A stretch of 64,000 bases of DNA from Hydractinia symbiolongicarpus (taxonomy: Eukaryota; Cnidaria; Hydrozoa; Anthoathecata; Hydractiniidae), in the NCBI RefSeq assembly GCF_029227915.1, contig NC_079875.1, forward strand, positions 26,112,001 through 26,176,000, written 5' to 3'. A program made the position numbers and the translations under genes. The notes under the pieces are model-generated. The model did not search any database, was not told where the DNA came from, and saw nothing but the letters and a program-made list of their open reading frames with translations. Shown piece by piece: positions 43,701-55,499 of this stretch. The number at the start of each line of letters is the position of its first letter. Position 1 is the stretch's first letter.

Positions 43701-43858
43701 AAGGCGGGAATTTTCGATCCTATTTAAAAAATACGAATGACAATACGCACCTGCATGTCAACAAGCCCCTTCAAATGGGGGAAAACAGTATCGAGTTTGG
43801 TAAACAAGCAAATTCTAGTACAAGAAAATACTTTCGTTCCTAATTCTTGATTTGGCAT
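40615..43858 (-). CDS. Hidden five-exon coiled-coil gene, 142 residues
   Basis: Minus-strand exons: 43858-43751 (ATG, 36 codons, donor GTGCGT), 43317-43243 (25), 41170-41129 (14), 41005-40970 (12) and 40782-40615 (55 plus TAA). Every intron is phase 0; the last four acceptors end in TAG and donors 2-4 are GTAAGT. The protein starts MPNQELGTKVFSC. Exons 2-4 each end in a heptad-like segment (EDITSLKNEL, EEISELKKKL, EEIKLLNH). Exon 5 encodes LTWQDFKKHVDENRS, GAYACKGNFHLWRASGQ and a basic end KRRRKR that could be a nuclear signal. A TATATAAG box lies about 20 bp upstream of the ATG. Family unknown. The splice pattern is my reading, without transcript evidence. Confidence 0.68.
41276..41349 (+). 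mobile_element. tRNA-derived SINE head, copy 1
   Basis: A Pol III type-2 promoter is visible: A box TAGCCTTGTGG at 41278-41288 and B box GGTTCCAACTCC at 41321-41332, with the tail of the tRNA-like part reading GAGTCATGCCAGAGACTATA. Box spacing fits a tRNA-derived SINE. The acceptor stem does not pair, so it is not a functional tRNA. The 3' boundary of the SINE is undefined. It sits in intron 2 of the five-exon gene, in the opposite direction, at the duplication breakpoint. Confidence 0.75.
41786..42238. other. Convergent short ORFs of unknown status
   Basis: A 60-codon plus-strand ORF (41786-41968, MYKFIDERECWYKQEFISLE...) and an 86-codon minus-strand ORF (42238-41978, containing YYLSNLVRHITSKKEEYIKQ) converge. 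Both recur in the other two segmental units (47812-48264, 53988-54440). Neither resembles a known domain and both lie in intron 2 of the five-exon gene. The minus ORF looks more protein-like and could be a coding remnant; evidence is weak. Confidence 0.25.
43497..43728. repeat. 86-bp triplicate repeat in intron 1
   Basis: Three tandem units starting at 43497, 43583 and 43669, with landmarks ATGAAAACAGCCTG, AACATAAAAGGCGGGAGTTT and TCGATCCTATTTCT. The set is repeated at 49672-49903 in segmental unit 2. It lies in the first intron of the five-exon gene, close to its promoter. Role unknown. Confidence 0.8.
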
Positions 43859-43870
43859 AGAAAACACGAC

Positions 43871-43885
43871 CGCTTATATAAACAT
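43871..43885 (-). promoter_or_regulatory. Possible TATA box of five-exon gene
   Basis: Minus strand TTTATATAAG lies about 15-25 bp upstream of the ATG at 43858. If used, transcription would begin at or just before the start codon, leaving almost no leader. It is duplicated in the second segmental unit near 50046-50060. Confidence 0.35.
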
Positions 43886-44716
43886 GCCCGTTTTTTCACG
43901 CCAAAATTTTTTCTTTTTTCAAGCAAATTTAAGACCCCTCCTGAAATTCGTTGTTATCAAAACAGCAACTTTAATTTTATCGATGCAAGGTTAATATTAC
44001 AGATTAGCAGGCACACAAAACTCATTAAAATGAAAGTTCTTAAATAGCAAAAATAGTCTTGGCCAGTAGTGTCAAAAACCATTTTATAATTTGAATACTT
44101 GTGGTGATTATGATTTGTTACTGTATTGTTATGGCAGTGACTAGCAGCTCCGGTATAAAAAGCACCAATGGTGGATCGATATGCTTGAACCGATATCATG
44201 ATTGGTAGGTAGCTAGCTAACTTCAGGCAAAACGAGTTAACCAATTAAGCACAGAAATTGCACAGAACACAAAAGTTTCAAAAATAATCTAAATTAACTC
44301 AGCGAGCTATGCAACTAACTTCGGGAAATGAAGTTATCCAAGCAAGCAAGCAAAATAAACCAAAAAATAACTTTAAAAATAAACTATATAAAGTTTATCC
44401 AACTTGTGGCCTCCCCACCAGTCGGCAAGAGAAGCTATCCAAAAGCAGACAAACAAAAAAATAAACAAAACACAGAAGTTTCAAAAACTATCCAAAGTAA
44501 TTATCAAATAATAACTTATTTAATAAACCAAAATTATCAAATAATAACTTATCCAATAATCCAAGGCTTGTGGTCAAGAAACTTTCATGAAAACTCGCAC
44601 CTGAAATTTCAAATTTCAAGAGGGTTTATAAAATAACTTAAGCGGGAACTTTAAGTACCCAAAGCCCTGATACAAAATTTAACCACGTGATCCAACCTGA
44701 CGACCTCTCTCTCCGC

Positions 44717-46112
44717 AAAAATCGCAAATATATAACACTCGTCTCGTTTAAATGCCTCGTTTAACAATTTTACGGCTAAAATATATAGAACCTGAGACAA
44801 GGTTGTCGTCCCTAAATGAAAATTTTCTTGTATCAATACGAAAAAATGCAAATGCATGAGACACTCGTCACTTTGAAATGTCTCGCTTATCAACTTTACG
44901 GCATAGAATCTGAGACGAGGTTGTCAATTACAATTATCCTGTATCAATACGAAAAATCGCAAATATATGAGTCACTCGTCTCTTATAAATGCTTCGTATA
45001 TCGATCTTACGGCTAAAATTTAAAAACCTGAAACGAGGTTGTTGACCATAAATGACAATTTTCTTGCATCAATACAAAAAATCGCAAGTATATAACACTC
45101 GTCTCTTTTAAATGCCTCGTTCATCAATTTTACGGCTAAAGTATATAGAACCTGAGACGAGGTTGTTGACCCTGAAAGACAATTATCTTGTATCAAGACG
45201 AAAAATCGCAAATATATAACACTCGTGTGTTTCAAATGCCTCGTTTATCAATTCTACGGCTGAAATATATAGAACCTGAGACAAGGTTGTCGTCCCTAAA
45301 TTACAGTTTTCTTGCATCAATACAAAAAATCGCAAATATATAACACTCGTCTGTTTTAAATGCCTGGTTTATCAATGTCACGGCTAAAGTATATAGAACC
45401 TGAGACGAGGTTGTTGACCCTAACTGACAATTATCTTGAATCAATACAAAAAATTGCAAATGTATGAGGCACTTGTCACTTTGAAATCCTGGTTCACCAA
45501 TGTCACGGCTATAATATATAGAACCTGAGACGAGGTTGTCGATCCTAAATGACAATTATCTTGTATCAATAAAAAAAATTGCAAGTATATAACACTCGTT
45601 ACTTTGAAATACCTCGTTTATCATTTTTACGGCTAAAAATATATAAAACCTGAGCCAAGGTTGTTAACTCTAAAGTACTATTATTTTGTATTAATGCTTA
45701 AATCGCGAATATGTGACACTCGTTACTTTGAAATGCCTTGTTTATCAATTTCACGGCTAAAGTATACAGAACCTGAGGAAAGGTTGTCGTCCCTACATTA
45801 CAATTATCCTTTATCAATAGGAAAAATCACAAGTATATGAGACTAGTCACATTGAAATGCCTCGTTTAACAATTTTACGGCTATATTATATAGAACGTGA
45901 GACGAGGTTTTCGTCCCTAAAGTACAATTATCCTGTATCAATACGGAAAATCGCAAATATATGAGACACTCGTCAATTTTTAATGCCTCGTTCATCAATT
46001 TTACGGCTAAAATATATAGAGCCTGAGACGAGGTTGTTGACCTTAAATGACAATTTTCTTGTATCAATACGAAAAATCGCAAATATATAACACTCGTCTC
46101 TTTTAAATGCCT
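44717..46112 (+). repeat. 126-bp satellite block in unit 1
   Basis: About eleven diverged satellite units (CTCGTCTCTTTTAAATGCCT and so on). It is more heterogeneous than the main array, with single-unit variants such as the CTGGTTTATCAATGTCACGG form. It ends exactly where the pseudogene at 46120 begins. Confidence 0.9.
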
Positions 46113-46119
46113 CGTTAGA

Positions 46120-47093
46120 ATGTCAAAATTAAAATTTCGTGCCTATTTTAAACTGTTTGTACATCTAGAAAAGGATGGAACGCGGCACAAGCCTCTTAGA
46201 CAGTGTTTTGTAGCAGGCTGTTCATCGAGCGACATGGTTAGTTTCGTTCAAAGAAATTGCCCAACATCGACTAAGCACTTAATCAAATTGTTAGAGCCAT
46301 TAGGAAATACAATATTGAGAATTTTGAGGCAAATGTCGAAAAGATTTTATCAGATGGAGACTTAACGAAGAATCCTAATGTTATATACGACGTTATGGTT
46401 CATCATTCCATTACTTTGGTAATGTTGGCGAATGCTCAGTTGGAAATCTTTTATTCAATGGCATACGTGTACTTGAAAACCTGAGTCTAGAAGCAATGAA
46501 TTTTCACAAATTCGTTTATTAACGTTGTGAAAATAATGTAACGCAAATTGATATGAAGATACACTCTCGGATGTCTGGAATGCAATTACGCTATGTTTAT
46601 TTTACTAACGAAGAATTTTCGTCTTTCTTAACTTGGGAAGAAATGGGTCAAGACCAACATTTTTATCAGAAAAAAGTTGGCGCAATATGTAAATCAAATA
46701 TCGATGTTGTTGATGCACTGAGCAAAGCATACGAACTTAAATAAATGCATATGAAACCACGCCAGCATCTCTTGAGTACCTAAATGCCATATTGTATTCT
46801 TGACGAACTTTTTGGAAAATTTACCTATCGGTGTGGAGTATTCCGAAATCCCAGAAGGATATATTAGATCTACTATTTGCGTAGGAGTGAAAGAAGTTCT
46901 TATAAGTTGTCAAAATTAACTCTCCTGCACACAACCAAAGAATTGATAACAATCAGAAATGGGCTTATTACAAAGGAAAGGGAATCAGATTTGTTTTTGT
47001 GTTCAGAAATTCTTCAGAAAACTGATTGGGATATTTCGACAGCGAAGTCTGCTTTGGAAGAGATGTTCTTGTGTAGTGAACATTTTCTAAGAT
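46120..47093 (+). pseudogene. Unknown gene remnant, unit 1
   Basis: Coding-like sequence in several frames: 46120-46365 (81 codons, starting MSKLKFRAYFKLF), 46553-46744 (SGMQLRYVYFTNEEFSSFL, then DQHFYQKKVGAICKSNIDVV) and 46877-47095 (ELITIRNGLITKERESDL). Open stretches between them (LFNGIRVLENLSLEAMNF near 46450) need frame changes and are crossed by stops. I do not recognise the family. The same breaks occur in the copy at 52295, so it was already broken before the segmental duplication. Confidence 0.45.
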
Positions 47094-47301
47094 GATATAT
47101 TAACTAACCCTTCGTCAGTTGGGTTTAGTTAACTTTTCAGAAAAAATCAATTTATAATGATATTCCATACTGGATTCTGAATAGGCAATGCATCAAAAAC
47201 ATTTTATTCTTTTGAAGTTTGTTTTGTCACGTAACAGTTTTAAATGGGATATTTTTAGCTCTGATTATGTTGTTTCATACATTCCATTAAATTTACCAAC
47301 T

Positions 47302-47375
47302 GATAGCCTTGTGGTAGCGCGTTCGCTTCCAGTGTGGGAGGTCTTGGGTTCCAACTCCAGCTGAGTCATGCCAGA
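47302..47375 (+). mobile_element. tRNA-derived SINE head, copy 2
   Basis: Identical to the 41276 copy over the A and B boxes, at the junction of segmental units 1 and 2. Confidence 0.75.
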
Positions 47376-49417
47376 GACTATAAAAGTGTGAATCTATTTT
47401 TTCTGCTTAGCGCTCAGCATGAGAATAGGATTGATATCTTAGGGGATTGTCTAGTTGAGCGAATGCTGCGCTTACACGACTTTCTTAGCTCAAATGAGCT
47501 CAGCCTACAGTTTTAGCCACGTGAATCATGGGTTACTTTGTCTAATTAACGTGACTTTTTCTCGGACATATGGCACCTCAAACAAGGGTCTTTGATCGGA
47601 AGGTCATTTTCAAGAAACAAAGAAAGGGAATCTTTAGCTAATTAGTATAGCCTTACTTACACCTAAAGGTAGCTAGCATAAAACTGCCTACTTAGCTGAA
47701 ATAATATTGTAACTTAATAACATAGCAAGCTAGCTAGTTAGCATAAAAAAACAGTGCCATAATGTCAATGTCCATAGCGGGAGAAAAAAAGCACAACTGT
47801 TTGCCAAACAAATGTACAAATTTATTGACGAAAGAGAATGTTGGTATAAACAAGAATTTATTTCACTTGAAACTGTTCTTCTGGCTGACAGGATTAAAGT
47901 ACAAAGAGGTAGTGGTTATGGCGGCTACATAGCGGATAGGATTAGGAAACATTCAAAATGCACTTTCTGTAAAACGATGAGTACCAATATTTAATTCAAA
48001 GTTTTACCAAACAAACGGGGAAATACATTCATGTACAATTGCAAAAACCAAATTAATTATTTCTGCCCTCCGATTGTGCATATTGCTAGAAAATTGAAAT
48101 ATTTTCAATTCTGCAGGGCTATTGGAGTGTAGGAATAAGGTGGTGAGATTGCATGCTGTCACCTGCTTTATGTACTCCTCTTTTTTGGAGGTGATGTGGC
48201 GTACCAAATTACTAAGATAATACCGTCTTCCTGCAAAACTTGGACTTGTACATGTACTGATCACGTATCAACCATTAACCTTTCGAATTTTACATGTACC
48301 TGCTGCAATGTTGCAACTATGTGACACAGAATAGTGAAAGAAGAAGACAGTCATTTTTGTCTATGCTTGATGTAAGTTAAATGTTACATGAAATAAAGTG
48401 TTTAAAAGGATAGTACTACTTTTACAGCACAGGAAGTTGCAATTTCATCAAACTGAAAAACCATTTTAGTCACTCGTCCTTGAATAATTATATAACAATA
48501 CTAGAGGTACAACTGATTCCAAGAACACAAGCACAAACGATAAAAGAAGAAGACAGTCATTCTTGCCTTGATGTAAGTTAAATGTTACATGATATAAAGT
48601 GTTTAAAAGGATAGTACTACTTTTACAGCACAGGAAGTTGCAATTTCATCAAACTGAAAAACCATTTTAGTAATTTCAAAAGCAACAACGAACGCGTGAA
48701 GTGCAAGTATCTTCCACTTGTGTAAGTGTAATTTTGTAAGAAGTATTGATTGAATAAAAATTATGTGCAGCTGTTATATAATATTTCAATTTAGATTGGA
48801 CAAACACGAACAGCTCGTAGGACGACTAGGTAGGTTATACTTTGTATAATATACCTAACTAACTTTAGCACTAATAAATATGAACCTGTGGTTATTTAGA
48901 ATGATGATTACTCAAATTTACTAGAGACGAAGAAGAAAAAGAAAACAACTGAAATACGTAGTTTTTTTATCCAAGACTTGCAAGTAAAGAAAAATGAACT
49001 AATAAATACGGATTTACATCTTTTCATAAAATGTTCCGCTTTACTTTTAATAAAATATTTTTTTCTTATTAAGAAAGAATAAGTACTTTTTATTTTGTAA
49101 TTAATTCTTCACTTCACCCTAAATTTTACTCAAGAGTAAATTTAAGGGCGTGATTATATTTTCCCTAAATAATCATTTTTTAATTTCAAACATACTTAAG
49201 AGTAAATTTGAGCGTGCATATTAGTTTAAAAAACTGTATAAAAAAAGTTGAAAATAACAGAAAATTTTTTAACGAGGTTGACTCCTCTGTAAACCTTACA
49301 AGGGTGCTTCTTACAAAACCCTGCATCAAAATGAGAAAACGAATGTATATATTTGCAACAAAATAGTAGGTATTATTTTTAGAAGTAGTATTTTTATTTC
49401 AGATTAAGCCCACTTAC

Positions 49418-50033
49418 CAGTTCATTTTTTAAAGAGGTTATGTCCTCTTGGGTTTTCTTTGTGTTGCCTGTTCGACGAATTATTTTTTTGTTCTAAATAA
49501 AAAAAAATACAAATTAATTAACAAAGGAAGACTTTGAAATTATGACGTTCGTGAGAGTATTTAAACTAAAATGTGATAGTGAAAGAAACTAGATACATAC
49601 ATGAATGCTTGCCATATTGATGTAAAATAGAACTAAACGTAGAGCAGATTAAAATAAATAGTACTACTTCTATGAAAACAGCCTGTATGAAAATCGAACA
49701 TAAAAGGCGGGAGTTTTCGATCCTATTTCTCATTGGATAGAATAAATGCAGACGTAAATGAAAACAGCCTGTATCGAAAATGAACATAAAAGGCGGGAGT
49801 TTTCGATCCTATTTCTTATTGGATAGGGTAAATGCAGACATGTATGAAAACAGCCTTTATGAAAATCGAACATAAAAGGCGGGAATTTTCGATCCTATTT
49901 AAAAAATACGAATGACAATACGCACCTGCATGTCAACAAGCCCCTTCAAATGGGGGAAAACAGTATCGAGTTTGGTAAACAAGCAAATTCTAGTACAAGA
50001 AAATACTTTCGTTCCTAATTCTTGATTTGGCAT
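49418..50033 (-). pseudogene. Duplicated promoter and exons 1-2 of five-exon gene
   Basis: Exact-layout copy of the first two exons: 50033-49926 with the ATG, and 49492-49418, with splice sites and upstream TATATAAG retained. Exons 3-5 were not duplicated with it, since the breakpoint lies in intron 2. Transcription from here runs leftward through unit 1 and could splice to the complete copy's exons, giving a second promoter or extra coiled-coil exons. Whether it is expressed cannot be told from sequence. Confidence 0.6.
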
Positions 50034-50891
50034 AGAAAACACGACCGCTTATATAAACATGCCCGTTTTTTCACGCCAAAATTTTTTCTTTTTTCAAGCA
50101 AATTTAAGACCCCTCCTGAAATTCGTTGTTATCAAAACAGCAACTTTAATTTTATCGATGCAAGGTTAATATTACAGATTAGCAGGCACACAAAACTCAT
50201 TAAAATGAAAGTTCTTAAATAGCAAAAATAGTCTTGGCCAGTAGTGTCAAAAACCATTTTATAATTTGAATACTTGTGGTGATTATGATTTGTTACTGTA
50301 TTGTTATGGCAGTGACTAGCAGCTCCGGTATAAAAAGCACCAATGGTGGATCGATATGCTTGAACCGATATCATGATTGGTAGGTAGCTAGCTAACTTCA
50401 GGCAAAACGAGTTAACCAATTAAGCACAGAAATTGCACAGAACACAAAAGTTTCAAAAATAATCTAAATTAACTCAGCGAGCTATGCAACTAACTTCGGG
50501 AAATGAAGTTATCCAAGCAAGCAAGCAAAATAAACCAAAAAATAACTTTAAAAATAAACTATATAAAGTTTATCCAACTTGTGGCCTCCCCACCAGTCGG
50601 CAAGAGAAGCTATCCAAAAGCAGACAAACAAAAAAATAAACAAAACACAGAAGTTTCAAAAACTATCCAAAGTAATTATCAAATAATAACTTATTTAATA
50701 AACCAAAATTATCAAATAATAACTTATCCAATAATCCAAGGCTTGTGGTCAAGAAACTTTCATGAAAACTCGCACCTGAAATTTCAAATTTCAAGAGGGT
50801 TTATAAAATAACTTAAGCGGGAACTTTAAGTACCCAAAGCCCTGATACAAAATTTAACCACGTGATCCAACCTGACGACCTCTCTCTCCGC

Positions 50892-52287
50892 AAAAATCGC
50901 AAATATATAACACTCGTCTCGTTTAAATGCCTCGTTTAACAATTTTACGGCTAAAATATATAGAACCTGAGACAAGGTTGTCGTCCCTAAATGAAAATTT
51001 TCTTGTATCAATACGAAAAAATGCAAATGCATGAGACACTCGTCACTTTGAAATGTCTCGCTTATCAACTTTACGGCATAGAATCTGAGACGAGGTTGTC
51101 AATTACAATTATCCTGTATCAATACGAAAAATCGCAAATATATGAGTCACTCGTCTCTTATAAATGCTTCGTATATCGATCTTACGGCTAAAATTTAAAA
51201 ACCTGAAACGAGGTTGTTGACCATAAATGACAATTTTCTTGCATCAATACAAAAAATCGCAAGTATATAACACTCGTCTCTTTTAAATGCCTCGTTCATC
51301 AATTTTACGGCTAAAGTATATAGAACCTGAGACGAGGTTGTTGACCCTGAAAGACAATTATCTTGTATCAAGACGAAAAATCGCAAATATATAACACTCG
51401 TGTGTTTCAAATGCCTCGTTTATCAATTCTACGGCTGAAATATATAGAACCTGAGACAAGGTTGTCGTCCCTAAATTACAGTTTTCTTGCATCAATACAA
51501 AAAATCGCAAATATATAACACTCGTCTGTTTTAAATGCCTGGTTTATCAATGTCACGGCTAAAGTATATAGAACCTGAGACGAGGTTGTTGACCCTAACT
51601 GACAATTATCTTGAATCAATACAAAAAATTGCAAATGTATGAGGCACTTGTCACTTTGAAATCCTGGTTCACCAATGTCACGGCTATAATATATAGAACC
51701 TGAGACGAGGTTGTCGATCCTAAATGACAATTATCTTGTATCAATAAAAAAAATTGCAAGTATATAACACTCGTTACTTTGAAATACCTCGTTTATCATT
51801 TTTACGGCTAAAAATATATAAAACCTGAGCCAAGGTTGTTAACTCTAAAGTACTATTATTTTGTATTAATGCTTAAATCGCGAATATGTGACACTCGTTA
51901 CTTTGAAATGCCTTGTTTATCAATTTCACGGCTAAAGTATACAGAACCTGAGGAAAGGTTGTCGTCCCTACATTACAATTATCCTTTATCAATAGGAAAA
52001 ATCACAAGTATATGAGACTAGTCACATTGAAATGCCTCGTTTAACAATTTTACGGCTATATTATATAGAACGTGAGACGAGGTTTTCGTCCCTAAAGTAC
52101 AATTATCCTGTATCAATACGGAAAATCGCAAATATATGAGACACTCGTCAATTTTTAATGCCTCGTTCATCAATTTTACGGCTAAAATATATAGAGCCTG
52201 AGACGAGGTTGTTGACCTTAAATGACAATTTTCTTGTATCAATACGAAAAATCGCAAATATATAACACTCGTCTCTTTTAAATGCCT
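50892..52287 (+). repeat. 126-bp satellite block in unit 2
   Basis: Copy of the 44717-46112 block at an offset of 6175 bp, with the same unit order and the same variants. Confidence 0.9.
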
Positions 52288-52294
52288 CGTTAGA

Positions 52295-53268
52295 ATGTCA
52301 AAATTAAAATTTCGTGCCTATTTTAAACTGTTTGTACATCTAGAAAAGGATGGAACGCGGCACAAGCCTCTTAGACAGTGTTTTGTAGCAGGCTGTTCAT
52401 CGAGCGACATGGTTAGTTTCGTTCAAAGAAATTGCCCAACATCGACTAAGCACTTAATCAAATTGTTAGAGCCATTAGGAAATACAATATTGAGAATTTT
52501 GAGGCAAATGTCGAAAAGATTTTATCAGATGGAGACTTAACGAAGAATCCTAATGTTATATACGACGTTATGGTTCATCATTCCATTACTTTGGTAATGT
52601 TGGCGAATGCTCAGTTGGAAATCTTTTATTCAATGGCATACGTGTACTTGAAAACCTGAGTCTAGAAGCAATGAATTTTCACAAATTCGTTTATTAACGT
52701 TGTGAAAATAATGTAACGCAAATTGATATGAAGATACACTCTCGGATGTCTGGAATGCAATTACGCTATGTTTATTTTACTAACGAAGAATTTTCGTCTT
52801 TCTTAACTTGGGAAGAAATGGGTCAAGACCAACATTTTTATCAGAAAAAAGTTGGCGCAATATGTAAATCAAATATCGATGTTGTTGATGCACTGAGCAA
52901 AGCATACGAACTTAAATAAATGCATATGAAACCACGCCAGCATCTCTTGAGTACCTAAATGCCATATTGTATTCTTGACGAACTTTTTGGAAAATTTACC
53001 TATCGGTGTGGAGTATTCCGAAATCCCAGAAGGATATATTAGATCTACTATTTGCGTAGGAGTGAAAGAAGTTCTTATAAGTTGTCAAAATTAACTCTCC
53101 TGCACACAACCAAAGAATTGATAACAATCAGAAATGGGCTTATTACAAAGGAAAGGGAATCAGATTTGTTTTTGTGTTCAGAAATTCTTCAGAAAACTGA
53201 TTGGGATATTTCGACAGCGAAGTCTGCTTTGGAAGAGATGTTCTTGTGTAGTGAACATTTTCTAAGAT
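52295..53268 (+). pseudogene. Unknown gene remnant, unit 2
   Basis: Copy of the 46120-47093 remnant with the same frame breaks and open pieces (52295-52540, 52728-52919, 53052-53270). Confidence 0.45.
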
Positions 53269-53473
53269 GATATATTAACTAACCCTTCGTCAGTTGGGTT
53301 TAGTTAACTTTTCAGAAAAAATCAATTTATAATGATATTCCATACTGGATTCTGAACAGGCAATGCATCAAAAACATTTTATTCTTTTGGAGTTTGTTTT
53401 GTCACGTAACAGTTTTAAATGGGATATTTTTTAGCTCTGATTATGTTGTTTCATACATTCCATTAAATTTACC

Positions 53474-55439
53474 AACTGATAGCCTTGTGGTAGCGCGTTC
53501 GCTTCCAGTGTGGGAGGTCTTGGGTTCCAACTCCAGCTGAGTCATGCCAGAGACTATAAAAGTGTGAATCTATTTTTTCTGCTTAGCGCTCAGCATGAGA
53601 ATAGGATTGATATCTTAGGGGATTGTCTAGTTGAGCGAATGCTGCGCTTACACGACTTTCTTAGCTCAAATGAGCTCAGCCTACAGTTTTAGCCACGTGA
53701 ATCATGGGTTACTTTGTCTAATTAACGTGACTTTTTCTCGGACATATGGCACCTCAAACAAGGGTCTTTGATCGGAAGGTCATTTTCAAGAAACAAAGAA
53801 AGGGAATCTTTAGCTAATTAGTATAGCCTTACTTACACCTAAAGGTAGCTAGCATAAAACTGCCTACTTAGCTGAAATAATATTGTAACTTAATAACATA
53901 GCAAGCTAGCTAGTTAGCATAAAAAAACAGTGCCATAATGTCAATGTCCATAGCGGGAGAAAAAAAGCACAACTGTTTGCCAAACAAATGTACAAATTTA
54001 TTGACGAAAGAGAATGTTGGTATAAACAAGAATTTATTTCACTTGAAACTGTTCTTCTGGCTGACAGGATTAAAGTACAAAGAGGTAGTGGTTATGGCGG
54101 CTACATAGCGGATAGGATTAGGAAACATTCAAAATGCACTTTCTGTAAAACGATGAGTACCAATATTTAATTCAAAGTTTTACCAAACAAACGGGGAAAT
54201 ACATTCATGTACAATTGCAAAAACCAAATTAATTATTTCTGCCCTCCGATTGTGCATATTCCTAGAAAATTGAAATATTTTCAATTCTGCAGGGCTATTG
54301 GAGTGTAGGAATAAGGTGGTGAGATTGCATGCTGTCACCTGCTTTATGTACTCCTCTTTTTTGGAGGTGATGTGGCGTACCAAATTACTAAGATAATACC
54401 GTCTTCCTGCAAAACTTGGACTTGTACATGTACTGATCACGTATCAACCATTAACCTTTCGAATTTTACATGTACCTGCTGCAATGTTGCAACTATGTGA
54501 CACAGAATAGTGAAAGAAGAAGACAGTCATTTTTGTCTATGCTTGATGTAAGTTAAATGTTACATGAAATAAAGTGTTTAAAAGGATAGTACTACTTTTA
54601 CAGCACAGGAAGTTGCAATTTCATCAAACTGAAAAACCATTTTAGTCACTCGTCCTTGAATAATTATATAACAATACTAGAGGTACAACTGATTCCAAGA
54701 ACACAAGCACAAACGATAAAAGAAGAAGACAGTCATTCTTGCCTTGATGTAAGTTAAATGTTACATGATATAAAGTGTTTAAAAGGATAGTACTACTTTT
54801 ACAGCACAGGAAGTTGCAATTTCATCAAACTGAAAAACCATTTTAGTAATTTCAAAAGCAACAACGAACGCGTGAAGTGCAAGTATCTTCCACTTGTGTA
54901 AGTGTAATTTTGTAAGAAGTATTGATTGAATAAAAATTATGTGCAGCTGTTATATAATATTTCAATTTAGATTGGACAAACACGAACAGCTCGTAGGACG
55001 ACTAGGTAGGTTATACTTTGTATAATATACCTAACTAACTTTAGCACTAATAAATATGAACCTGTGGTTATTTAGAATGATGATTACTCAAATTTACTAG
55101 AGACGAAGAAGAAAAAGAAAACAACTGAAATACGTAGTATTTTTATCCAAGACTTGCAAGTAAAGAAAAATGAACTAATAAATACGGATTTACATCTTTT
55201 CATAAAATGTTCCGCTTTACTTTTAATAAAATATTTTTTTCTTATTAAGAAAGAATAAGTACTTTTTATTTTGTAATTAATTCTTCACTTCACCCTAAAT
55301 TTTACTCAAGAGTAAATTTAAGGGCGTGATTATATTTTCCCTAAATAATCATTTTTTAATTTCAAACATACTTAAGAGTAAATTTGAGCGTGCATATTAG
55401 TTTAAAAAACTGTATAAAAAAAGTTGAAAATAACAGAAA
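53474..55439. repeat. Segmental tandem unit, copy 3 (partial)
   Basis: Identical in layout to the first 1966 bp of copy 2 (matching it to about 49263), then diverges abruptly after AAAATAACAGAAA. It lacks the gene exons, satellite and pseudogene of the other copies. One difference from them is C at 54261, which changes a codon in a short minus-strand ORF. Confidence 0.9.
53478..53551 (+). mobile_element. tRNA-derived SINE head, copy 3
   Basis: Identical to the 41276 copy over the A and B boxes, at the junction of segmental units 2 and 3. Confidence 0.75.
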
Positions 55440-55499
55440 TTTAGATTATGCGGTATAGTTACGTGTGCTGTGCTACAAGCGTCGTTGTTGGCAAAAAAA

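Larger units (their letters stand above)
41272..47297. repeat. Segmental tandem unit, copy 1 (6026 bp)
   Basis: First of 2.3 direct copies. It begins at a SINE head and ends just before the next one. Contents: SINE head, a short ORF pair, exons 1-2 of the five-exon gene, a satellite block, and a broken unknown gene. Compared with the other copies it lacks about 150 bp near 42580, where a second copy of a local direct repeat was lost. Sequence identity to copy 2 is otherwise nearly complete by eye. Confidence 0.92.
47298..53473. repeat. Segmental tandem unit, copy 2 (6176 bp)
   Basis: Second complete copy, with 150 bp more than copy 1 (about 48605-48755). Scattered single-base differences separate the copies (for example GTAGTATTTTT at 42784 against GTAGTTTTTTT near 48959), so they are not a verbatim assembly duplicate. 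Its right junction again falls at a SINE head. Confidence 0.92.
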
